A stretch of DNA of 64,000 nucleotides from Gammaproteobacteria bacterium (GTDB taxonomy: Bacteria; Pseudomonadota; Gammaproteobacteria; SZUA-140): NCBI GenBank assembly GCA_016716465.1, contig JADJWH010000004.1, positions 186,001 through 250,000 of the forward strand. Reading direction: 5' to 3'. A program made the translations under genes and the position numbers. Below are positions 42,096 through 50,011 of this stretch, one piece after another. The notes under the pieces are model-generated. The model had not been told where the DNA came from, did no database searches, and saw nothing but the letters and a program-made list of their open reading frames with translations. How positions within the stretch are numbered: position 1 is the stretch's first letter; each line of letters begins with the position of its first letter.

Positions 42096-42119
42096 AAAGG
42101 GCGGGATACCCCGCCCTTT
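42096..42119 (-). terminator. Intrinsic terminator after the cytochrome c4 gene
   Basis: On the minus strand AAAGGGCGGG pairs with CCCGCCCTTT over a 4-base loop, followed by CTTTTTCC. It lies 53 bases past the c4 stop and separates it from the cytochrome/short-oxidase unit. Confidence 0.8.
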
Positions 42120-42171
42120 CCCTCGATCATTATCCCCGCCGCGGAGAACTTCCGCAGCCGTGATTGCTGCG

Positions 42172-42930
42172 TTATTTCGTATCAAAGGTCATGAACTGGT
42201 GTTGCTCCGGCACGCGGGTGTTACCCATGGACAGCGGCGAGGCATTGGTCAGGTAGGTCGCCACGTTGAGGATGTCCTCATCGGTGAGGTGCGACGCAAC
42301 CTTCCGCATCTGGCCCAGCGGATCGTTCGCGCGGCTGCCGTCGCGCCACTTCTTGAGCTGATTGACCAGGTAGACGAATTTCTGCTGACCGATCTTCGGA
42401 TAGACCGGATCGACACCGCGGCCATTGTAGTCATGACAGGAACGGCAGCCGGAAATGCCGCGTTCGATGTCGCCATAATTGACGAGCGCCAGACCCAGAT
42501 GCGTCTGCCCCGTCTCGATGCCGCTGGCCTGCAACTCCTTGATGTTGGAGCCGCCGCCGACCGAGTCTGGCTTGCTCAGCGTATGCGCATACGCCGCGAC
42601 ATCACGCCGGTCCTCCGGGGTCAGGCCCTTGGCGTTGGCGTTCATGATGAACATGGTGGTATCCGTACGCTTGTCGGTCGCGAAATCTTCCAGTTGCTTG
42701 ACCAGAAACTGGGAGATCTGCCCGGCCAGGCGCGGCGTTCCCATCATGTCATTGCCCATGCCATCCTCGCCATGGCAGCTGGTGCAGGCGGGCACGGAAC
42801 CCTTGCCTTCCTTGAAGATCTTCTCGCCGTTTTTCAGATTCGCCGCAACCTCCGCGGCAAAGACTTGGGGTATCGCCAAGACCAGAGCAACACCGCTGAA
42901 TACCGCAGCCAGGACCGTTACGCGTCGCAT
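42172..42930 (-). CDS. Diheme cytochrome c4
   Basis: 252 residues. The signal peptide ends VFA before AEVAAN. Two cytochrome c domains have the heme sites PACTSCHGEDG and GCRSCHDYNG, each with a conserved Met region (MMGTPRLAGQ; SPLSMGNT). Cytochromes c4 shuttle electrons from the bc1 complex to cbb3 oxidases in the periplasm, fitting the neighbourhood. Own transcript with terminator. Confidence 0.9.
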   Translation of the reverse strand: MRRVTVLAAVFSGVALVLAIPQVFAAEVAANLKNGEKIFKEGKGSVPACTSCHGEDGMGNDMMGTPRLAGQISQFLVKQLEDFATDKRTDTTMFIMNANAKGLTPEDRRDVAAYAHTLSKPDSVGGGSNIKELQASGIETGQTHLGLALVNYGDIERGISGCRSCHDYNGRGVDPVYPKIGQQKFVYLVNQLKKWRDGSRANDPLGQMRKVASHLTDEDILNVATYLTNASPLSMGNTRVPEQHQFMTFDTK

Positions 42931-43140
42931 TTGATGCCCCCTCTAAACTTTTTATTATCTTGTTGCCAACTCGCCGAATGGCACATGTTACGTACGTGAA
43001 TGTTCGCCGTCAACCGTTTCCCCACCCTCGCGAAACCGGGTCGCTTGCACGACCGCGCGCATCGGAAGACCGGGAAATCCCCGCCGCCGCTGCGCGGTTC
43101 TTGTCATGAGAGCGGCTACCGCCGTTGACGCGGACTTAAA

Positions 43141-43230
43141 TCAGGCGTTTTTCTTGAATAAAACAACGGCCAACCCCAGGGCCAGCACAAACCAAATGGC
43201 ATACAAGATCAGGATGTCGCCGGTCGTCAT
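43141..43230 (-). CDS. 29-residue membrane peptide
   Basis: MTTGDILILYAIWFVLALGL starts a single helix that ends in a basic FKKNA tail. GGAGGGGG stands 4-5 bases before the ATG, a strong site. It lies 210 bases upstream of the c4 gene on the same strand. Size and topology match the other tiny peptides in this cluster. Confidence 0.6.
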   Translation of the reverse strand: MTTGDILILYAIWFVLALGLAVVLFKKNA

Positions 43231-43514
43231 CTTACCCCCTCCACATGATGGTATTTTCGGTGCGGCCGTCGTTCGACCGCTATAGATTTTGTAATGGCAG
43301 TTGTATAGCACGCGGGGTAGTGCATTGCAAGTCCCGGCCCCCGCGCCAGTGCGTGGAAAAATCCGAGTGTGGCGCTCGAAAATGGCGGAGAAACCCGCGC
43401 GCTGGCGACAGGGGGAATTATCAAATGTCGCGCGCGGCCCGGGATGACCTTGGCGCCGGGACTGGGGTAGAATCGTGCACCTTTTCATTGTGCCGCACAC
43501 TGCCCGAGGACAAC

Positions 43515-44951
43515 GTGCAAGGGATGGCTGCCCGTCTGAAAAAACTGTACGCGTACTGGGGGGTCCCGCTGTTCGCGCTCTGGCTGGCGGCCATCCTGGT
43601 CTCCGGCCTGCTCCGCGACGACCCCTATGGCATCGGCGAACCGGCCGCGCATGCCCTGCTGCTGGCATGGTCGGTCAGCGAGCGCGTGATCAGCACGGCG
43701 CTCGTGATGGGGATGCCGGATCTGCGCGCCCTGTTCTTCACCCTGGTCGGCCTCTACTGGCCGGGCAGTATCCTCGCCGCCAAGGTATTCACCCTGCTGA
43801 TGACCGCGGCGGCGGCGACGCTGCTCTACCGCTGGAGCGTGCGAGAGGCCGGCCAGGAAAGCGCGCTGATCGGGACCGGACTGCTGCTGATCGCGCCCGC
43901 CACCCTCAGCCAGGCGGACAGCCTCGGCACCGGCCCCTATCTGTTGCTGGGCTTCGCGCTCGGGCACTGGCTGGATCAGGCCTACCGCCGCTCACGGCAG
44001 GCGCTCGGGGGCTGGTTCTTCCTGCAGTTGCTGCTGATCGCGGGGGTCGTGAGCCTGCACCCCGCCGGACTCGCCTATCCACTGGCATTGCTGTGGGAAT
44101 GGCGGAAGAATCCGCTCGACGCCCGCCATCAACGCCACGTGTACCTGGGTATCGGCATCAGCGTCACCTTCATCCTGCTGCTGAGGATGGGGTGGCGGGC
44201 GCTGGACTGGCTGCACAATCCGGTCTACGCCTTCGGGCAGGCCATGCTCGGCCAGGACACCACGGGAGAGACGCTGCCCTGGATCATCGGCATCGCGGGC
44301 GCCGGCTTCCTGCTCTATCTGTTATGGAGCGGGCGCCGTGAACTGTCAGCGGAACTCATGCCGCGCCTGTTGCTCGGCGGCGCCGTGCTGGGGCTGCCCG
44401 CCGCGGACGGCGCCTGGGCGATGATGACCCTGGCCGCCCTGCTCTATCTCGGCATCCCGCGCCTGATCGCCTTCAATCAGTCGTTCGGCGGTCACAGCTT
44501 CGCACGCCAGCGCGGGCTGGTCATGGTGGTGCTGTTCCTGGTCGCGACCCTGTTCATGCAGGCCAACAAGGCGCATCAATATGCCGCGGCACAAAACCTC
44601 CTGTCTCCAACCGACCAGTTGATTCTGACGCTGGCGGTCGCGCTCGAGGACATACCCGCGGAACAGCCCGTCGTCGCGATGAGCCAGTGGCCCGGCAAGA
44701 CCACGCTCGCGATCAAGCGCCCCGCCCTGCCGTTGCCGCCGCCATACCCCGACGGCGACACGCTGATGAAGAACATCCGGGGCGTCACCCACCTGATCTT
44801 CGACCCCCGCGACCCGGCCAACAAATCCCTGGCCGAGAATCTCGCCGCCGTCAGCGGGGCAACGGAAACGCTCGCCCTGCAGGAAGGCGGCGCGATCCTC
44901 AGGATAAAGGATACTGCCGCCGCGACGACACCGCCGGCCCCGGCACAATAA
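43515..44951 (+). CDS. Polytopic membrane protein, glycosyltransferase-like layout
   Basis: About 478 residues with roughly nine to ten helices (VPLFALWLAAILVSGLL, ALFFTLVGLYWPGSILAA, RGLVMVVLFLVATLFM) and a C-terminal soluble domain of about 110 residues (LEDIPAEQPVVAMSQWP). The topology resembles ArnT/PMT glycosyltransferases, but the usual acidic catalytic motif near the N terminus is not seen. The GTG at 43515 with GAGGA upstream is preferred; an ATG three codons on is possible. Not obviously linked to the oxidase genes. Confidence 0.6.
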   Translation: MQGMAARLKKLYAYWGVPLFALWLAAILVSGLLRDDPYGIGEPAAHALLLAWSVSERVISTALVMGMPDLRALFFTLVGLYWPGSILAAKVFTLLMTAAAATLLYRWSVREAGQESALIGTGLLLIAPATLSQADSLGTGPYLLLGFALGHWLDQAYRRSRQALGGWFFLQLLLIAGVVSLHPAGLAYPLALLWEWRKNPLDARHQRHVYLGIGISVTFILLLRMGWRALDWLHNPVYAFGQAMLGQDTTGETLPWIIGIAGAGFLLYLLWSGRRELSAELMPRLLLGGAVLGLPAADGAWAMMTLAALLYLGIPRLIAFNQSFGGHSFARQRGLVMVVLFLVATLFMQANKAHQYAAAQNLLSPTDQLILTLAVALEDIPAEQPVVAMSQWPGKTTLAIKRPALPLPPPYPDGDTLMKNIRGVTHLIFDPRDPANKSLAENLAAVSGATETLALQEGGAILRIKDTAAATTPPAPAQ

Positions 44952-44999
44952 ATCGGGGAGCGTGGCCCGACTCGTGCAGGTGGTGGCCGGCGCCGCGGC

Positions 45000-45815
45000 T
45001 CAATGCTGGCAGCGGGCGCAGTAGTACGTCGCGCGCTGTCCCTGCCGTATGCAGCGCACGGGCTCTCCGCAACGGACGCACGGTTCCCCTTCGCGCCCGT
45101 AAACGGCAAGCCGGATCCGGAAATAGCCCGGCTCGCCCGTGCCGTGGTAATAATCGCGCAGCGTGGTCCCGCCCTGGGCGATCGCCTCTTTCAGGACCGC
45201 GCGGATGGCGGCCGCGAGATCCTCATAACGCGCGGCGGAGATACGGCCGGCCGGGCGCAGCGGATGGATACCGGCGCGGAACAGCGCCTCGTTCGCATAG
45301 ATGTTGCCCACGCCGGCCACGACGCCGGCATCCATGATGAAGGGTTTCACCGCGGTGCGGCGCCCGCGCGCCGTTGCGTGTAGATAGGTCCCGCTGAATC
45401 CCGCGCCGAACGGTTCCGGGCCGATACCGCGCAGCAGTCGATGGCGCTCGGGGTCTCCATCGACCCACAGCATCAGGCCGAATCGGCGCGGATCACGAAA
45501 GCGCAGGCACACCTCATCCGAACACAGGATGTCGACGTGATCATGTTTCTGCGCCGGCAGTCCCGGCGCCACGATGCGCAGGCTGCCGGACATGCCGAGA
45601 TGGATCAGGACCGTACCGGTATCGGTGCGCAGCAGCAGATACTTGCCGCGCCGCGCCACCTCCCGGATGACCTGCCCGGGCAAGGCGCGCTCCAGGCGCC
45701 GCGGCAGCGGCTGGCGCAGACGGCGGTCGCGCACGCGCAGCGCCAGCACGCTTCGCCCGCGCAGATGGCGCTCGATGCCGCGGCGGGTGGTTTCGACCTC
45801 GGGAAGCTCTGGCAT
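45000..45815 (-). CDS. mutM: Formamidopyrimidine-DNA glycosylase
   Basis: 271 residues. MPELPEVETTRRGIERHL gives the N-terminal Pro nucleophile and Glu3. The C-terminal zinc finger CVRCGEPVRCIRQ ... YYCARCQ is complete, preceded by the helix-two-turn-helix NIYANEALFRAGIHPLRPAG. It removes 8-oxoguanine and formamidopyrimidines and nicks the abasic site. Confidence 0.97.
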   Translation of the reverse strand: MPELPEVETTRRGIERHLRGRSVLALRVRDRRLRQPLPRRLERALPGQVIREVARRGKYLLLRTDTGTVLIHLGMSGSLRIVAPGLPAQKHDHVDILCSDEVCLRFRDPRRFGLMLWVDGDPERHRLLRGIGPEPFGAGFSGTYLHATARGRRTAVKPFIMDAGVVAGVGNIYANEALFRAGIHPLRPAGRISAARYEDLAAAIRAVLKEAIAQGGTTLRDYYHGTGEPGYFRIRLAVYGREGEPCVRCGEPVRCIRQGQRATYYCARCQH

Positions 45816-45865
45816 GGGGGTCCGGCGCCATCAATCAACCGGCGGCGGCCCGCCGCGCGCGATCG

Positions 45866-46732
45866 TCACTCGGCATCTGCCGCGGCCGCGGGATGCGGCG
45901 CGGACAGCAGATTCCGCGCCTGTTCCGCCGTCAGATGGTAACGCAAGCCGAGATCGGCACGCGCCAGCACCAGCTCCGGCTCGGTTTCGAGCAGCAGAAA
46001 CTCGAGCGGCGCGGCATCTTCGAAGGACACGGTGATCGTCCCCCGCGAAGCTTCCCCCGCGTAACGGTCGACCTCCACGGCCTGCGCCTGGCGCCAGGCC
46101 TCGACGAACTCATTGAACGCATCCGCCGACGGCTGTTCCTGCGCGGGCGTGAGTGTCCAGTCCGCCCCGGAGCGGGACACGCCGAACTCCGGCAGACGGA
46201 TCTGCACCGGCGTGCCGGAGGGCGGCAGCAGCCGGTTCGAAACGAAGGCCGTGAACTTCATCTGCAGGCGGTAAAAGTACTCGTCGTCGATCAGATGCAC
46301 GGTGGCGCCGTTGCGCACATAGCGGCGGTTGTCCAGCGGCTCGCTGCCCCCGAACGCGAGTTCGACGTCGTTGAGGCGCAGCACCGACGCGGGGGGATCG
46401 AGCTGGAACTTGGCCGGATCGAGCGCGCCGGCGTCGAACTGCGCATGACTGTCGGCCCGGGTGATGCCGAGCAGGGCCTCGATGCGGAATTCGTTGGCAT
46501 ACGTGGCAACCGGCGCACGCATCATCCAGACGCCCTGTTCCTTGTCGAGACGGATCTCCTCGCCGCGCTGCGGGTGGATCACCACGTGCTCGACGTCGGC
46601 GGGGGACAGCGCGGTGAGTTTGGGCGGTTCCGCCGGCGCATCGACCCCGGGCTCCCAGTAGACCAGCGCCGCGAGCGCCGCTGCCAGCCCCAGCAGGCCC
46701 AGATTCAGCAGGCTGCGCGCGCTGATGCGCAT
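45866..46732 (-). CDS. DUF4340 domain-containing protein
   Basis: 288 residues. An N-terminal helix (LLNLGLLGLAAALAALVYW) anchors a periplasmic region with the DUF4340 pattern (HVVIHPQRGEEIRLDKEQG, SVLRLNDVELAFGGSEPLD). Proteins of this family accompany GldG-type ABC exporters, as here, where the gene is 4 bases from the GldG-like gene. The function of the complex in non-gliding bacteria is unknown. Confidence 0.85.
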   Translation of the reverse strand: MRISARSLLNLGLLGLAAALAALVYWEPGVDAPAEPPKLTALSPADVEHVVIHPQRGEEIRLDKEQGVWMMRAPVATYANEFRIEALLGITRADSHAQFDAGALDPAKFQLDPPASVLRLNDVELAFGGSEPLDNRRYVRNGATVHLIDDEYFYRLQMKFTAFVSNRLLPPSGTPVQIRLPEFGVSRSGADWTLTPAQEQPSADAFNEFVEAWRQAQAVEVDRYAGEASRGTITVSFEDAAPLEFLLLETEPELVLARADLGLRYHLTAEQARNLLSAPHPAAAADAE

Positions 46733-46736
46733 GGCC

Positions 46737-48152
46737 TCAGCGCCGCCGCCGGCGCAGCCAGATGAAGAGGCCGCTGCCGAACAGCAGGGCCGGCAGGAGC
46801 AGCAGGAACCCGAAGCCGATCACCGCCGTCCCGGTGCGGGACAACTGCAGCGAGAGATCGGGCGCGGTCCGCGCCGGGATATCGAGCAACACATCGTCGC
46901 TGCTCAGCCAGTTGGCGATGTTCAGCGCCAGTTGCTGGTTGCCGCCCAGGCCAAGGAAGCCATTGGACAGGAAATCGCCGTCCGCCACGACCACCGCGCG
47001 CTGGACCTTGCCGTCCTCCGGCACGGCGTCCTTCGTCTCCGCGCCCGCCGCCGCCTGCGTGGAAGGCGACGGACGGGTGAACGCCAGACCGATCGTGACC
47101 GGGCCGGGCTGATCGGTGCCTTCGTCGTAGGCGATCTTGCCGGTCACCGCGCCGCTCTCGAGCCAGGTGTTGGACAGCGTCTGCAGCAGCGGCGCCGCGC
47201 GCCACGCGCCGCCGCCTTCGCTGCGCACGCCGCCCGCGAGCGGAAACAGGGTGTTCATCTCGAAATTGCGCGTGATCTCATGCGCGGGGTAGCTCGCCAC
47301 CAGGGCAACGCGCGGGTCGTCGGTCCCGAACAGCAGCTGCCCCACCTGCGAGACGTTGGGATCGACCACCACCCCCCGCTCGAACTCGACGCCCAGTTCA
47401 CGCGCCAGCGGTTCGAGCCCGCGCACCCCGTGATCCGGATCGGTCAGCCACAGCAGATTACCGCCGCCCCGGATGAAATCCAGGATCGGCGCGGCCTCGC
47501 CCGGCAACAGATCCACCTGCGGCGAAGCGATCACGAGCGCGGTGGCGTCTGCCGGGATCCCGGCGCCCGCGGCCGGATTGACCTCGACCGTGCTGAATCC
47601 CTTGGTCTCGAGCTGGCGCGCCCAGGCGGAGATGTCGAAGCTTTGCGCGGCCACGGAACTGCGCTCGCCGTGCCCGGTCAGGAACGCCAGACGTCGCGCG
47701 CCCCCACGCGCCAGCCGCTGCAAGGCATTGGTGAGCCCGTTTTCGGTCACGTCCCGCAACTGCTCGCTGCGCCCCTGGTACTGGATGACCAGCTCGCCGT
47801 CGGTGGTGATATTGAGCTCGCGCACCTGCTGCGGCTCGAGGTCGGGATTGATGAACGCGAGCGTGATGTCGGGCTTGTGGCGCCGGTAGCGCTCGACCAG
47901 TTCGGTCACGTGCTTGCGCACCAGCGGCGGGGTCTCGCGCGCGTAGGCGGTGATGGCCACTTTGCCCGACAGCCTGCCGAGCAGCTCGATGCTGGCGGAC
48001 GACAGGCTGTTGCGGCCGCTCGCCGTCCAGTCGGCCTGGTAGACGTAGCGCGTGCTGAGCCAGCCGAGCAGCCCGGTCACCACCAGCAGCAACAGGACGA
48101 AGGCCAGGTTCTGCCAGCGCAGCATTCGACGGGAGTGCGGGGTTACTTGCAT
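46737..48152 (-). CDS. GldG-like ABC-type export accessory protein
   Basis: 471 residues. N-terminal helix (FVLLLLVVTGLLGWLSTRY), a large periplasmic domain (VAITAYARETPPLVRKHV, LLWLTDPDHGVRG) and a C-terminal helix (IGFGFLLLLPALLFGSGLFI) before an Arg-rich end. This is the layout of GldG/ABC_transp_aux family proteins. It works with the permease and ATPase encoded upstream; the exported substrate is unknown. Confidence 0.88.
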   Translation of the reverse strand: MQVTPHSRRMLRWQNLAFVLLLLVVTGLLGWLSTRYVYQADWTASGRNSLSSASIELLGRLSGKVAITAYARETPPLVRKHVTELVERYRRHKPDITLAFINPDLEPQQVRELNITTDGELVIQYQGRSEQLRDVTENGLTNALQRLARGGARRLAFLTGHGERSSVAAQSFDISAWARQLETKGFSTVEVNPAAGAGIPADATALVIASPQVDLLPGEAAPILDFIRGGGNLLWLTDPDHGVRGLEPLARELGVEFERGVVVDPNVSQVGQLLFGTDDPRVALVASYPAHEITRNFEMNTLFPLAGGVRSEGGGAWRAAPLLQTLSNTWLESGAVTGKIAYDEGTDQPGPVTIGLAFTRPSPSTQAAAGAETKDAVPEDGKVQRAVVVADGDFLSNGFLGLGGNQQLALNIANWLSSDDVLLDIPARTAPDLSLQLSRTGTAVIGFGFLLLLPALLFGSGLFIWLRRRRR

Positions 48153-48168
48153 GCGGGTGTCCCTGCGT

Positions 48169-48921
48169 TCAATGTTGCAGGCGATAGGAATCCAGCCGCC
48201 GGATGCTCAGGATGACGAACAGGGCGATCAGCAGCAGGTAATAGGCGACGTCGGCGCTGTTGAACACCCCCTTCAGCAGGGATTCGTAATGACGCAGCAT
48301 CGACAGATAGCCGAACACGCTGGCGCCCTTGCCGCCGGCGGCGCCGCTCCAGTCGATGATCCACAACAGCAGCAGCACGCCGAAGGTGCTGATCGCGGCG
48401 ATCACCGGCTGCGCGGTCAGGGTGGACATGAACAGGCCGACGGCTGCGAAACCGGCGAGCAGCAGGAACAGACCGAGCAGCCCGGAGGCGAAGATGCCGA
48501 AATCGAGTGAACCGCCGAGCAGCAGCGCGCACGGCAGCAGCGCGATCAGCAGCAACTGGATCAGCAGGTAACCGAGCACGCCGCAATACTTGCCGAGGAT
48601 GATCTCGCTCATCGAGACCGGGGCGGAAAACAGCAGACTGAGCGTCTGGTTGCGCAATTCATCGCTGACCAGCCGCATGGTCAGCATCGGCACCACCAGC
48701 AGCAGGATGAGCGCGGCGTTGCCGAAGGTCGGCGCAACCACGATCTCGGTCAGCCCGGGCGCGCCCGGCAGCTGCGGCAGGCGCGGCTGGATCTGCAGGA
48801 AGAAGTCCACCTGCGCCAGGAACAGATAGGCGACGATGACCTGCACCACCGCGAGCATGGTCCATGCCAGCGGGGAAAAGAACAGGCTGCGCAGCTCGCG
48901 CGCCGCGATCGTCCGGATCAT
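48169..48921 (-). CDS. ABC-2 type permease (GldF-like)
   Basis: 250 residues, six helices, starting MIRTIAARELRSLFFSPLAW. TMRLVSDELRNQTLSLLFSA and PVSMSEIILGKYCGVLGYLL are conserved ABC-2 features. The ATG overlaps the ATPase stop by 4 bases. Forms the membrane channel of the exporter. Confidence 0.9.
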   Translation of the reverse strand: MIRTIAARELRSLFFSPLAWTMLAVVQVIVAYLFLAQVDFFLQIQPRLPQLPGAPGLTEIVVAPTFGNAALILLLVVPMLTMRLVSDELRNQTLSLLFSAPVSMSEIILGKYCGVLGYLLIQLLLIALLPCALLLGGSLDFGIFASGLLGLFLLLAGFAAVGLFMSTLTAQPVIAAISTFGVLLLLWIIDWSGAAGGKGASVFGYLSMLRHYESLLKGVFNSADVAYYLLLIALFVILSIRRLDSYRLQH

Positions 48922-49892
48922 GCCGCCTCTCCCTGCGCCTGCGGCTCCGTCGGGTGTGGCGCGCCGGCATCGCGGCTGGTGATATCGACGAAGATCTGCT
49001 CCAGCGTCTTGCGCTCCGGGGTCAGCTCGTACGGCCGCCAGCCCGCCTCCAGCGCGCGCGCAAGCAGCGCGTCGGTGATGTCGTGCCCGGGGTCGAAACG
49101 CAGGCGCGCCTGTCCCGCCCCCAGTTCCTCCACTGCCAGTACCCCGGGCAGGCGCGCCAGTTCCGCCGCCGGGGGCGGATTGCGGAAGCCCGCGCGCAGG
49201 CTCGACACCGGCTGTTGCCGCGCGAGACTGTCGATGCTGTCGCTGAAGACGAGACGACCGCGGTGGATGATCTGCACCCGGTCGCACACCGCCTGTACCT
49301 CGGGGAGGATGTGGGTGGACAGAATGACGCTGTGTTCGCCGCCCAGCTCGCGGATCAGGGCGCGGATTTCGCGGATCTGAATCGGGTCCAGTCCCACGGT
49401 CGGCTCGTCCAGGATCACCACCGCCGGCGCGTGGATGATGGCCTGGGCGATCCCGGTGCGCTGCTGATACCCCTTGGAGAGATTGCCGATCAGGCGTCGG
49501 CCGACCTCGGTCAGGCCGCAGCGCTCCTTCGCGCGCTCCACCGCGCCCCGCCGCTGCTCGCGCGGGATGCGGTTCAGGCGCGCGCAATACCCCAGGTATT
49601 CATCGACCGTCAGCTCGCGATAGAGCGGAGGCTGCTCGGGCAGGTATCCCAGCGCCGCCTTGGCGGCCTCGGGCTCGTCGAGGATATCCTTGCCGGTGAT
49701 CAGCACGCGCCCCGCGCTCGGCGCCAGGTTGCCGCTGATGATCTGCATGGTGGTCGATTTTCCGGCGCCGTTCGGCCCGAGGAAACCGAGCACCTCGCCG
49801 CGCCTGACCTCGAAACTGATATCGTCGACCGCGCGCAAGGGACCGTACCGGCGCGAGAGGTGCTCGACCCTGATCAGATTGTCCGCATCCAT
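48918..49892 (-). CDS. ABC transporter ATP-binding protein (GldA/CcmA-like)
   Basis: 324 residues. Walker A GPNGAGKSTTMQI, signature LSKGYQQRTGIAQAI (LSKGY variant), Walker B VVILDEPTVGLDP and the H-loop in ILSTHILPEVQ. A C-terminal regulatory part of about 90 residues follows. First gene of the four-gene exporter operon. Confidence 0.93.
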   Translation of the reverse strand: MDADNLIRVEHLSRRYGPLRAVDDISFEVRRGEVLGFLGPNGAGKSTTMQIISGNLAPSAGRVLITGKDILDEPEAAKAALGYLPEQPPLYRELTVDEYLGYCARLNRIPREQRRGAVERAKERCGLTEVGRRLIGNLSKGYQQRTGIAQAIIHAPAVVILDEPTVGLDPIQIREIRALIRELGGEHSVILSTHILPEVQAVCDRVQIIHRGRLVFSDSIDSLARQQPVSSLRAGFRNPPPAAELARLPGVLAVEELGAGQARLRFDPGHDITDALLARALEAGWRPYELTPERKTLEQIFVDITSRDAGAPHPTEPQAQGEAA

Positions 49893-50011
49893 GGGGGGCG
49901 ATTATACGTGTATTTATTACCCGGGATCATGGGAGCCGCCGACAAAAATTCAAGCTCCCGTCTACAATACCTGCATATGACCGGACGCCGCCGAAACAGT
50001 TCGCCCCCGCC

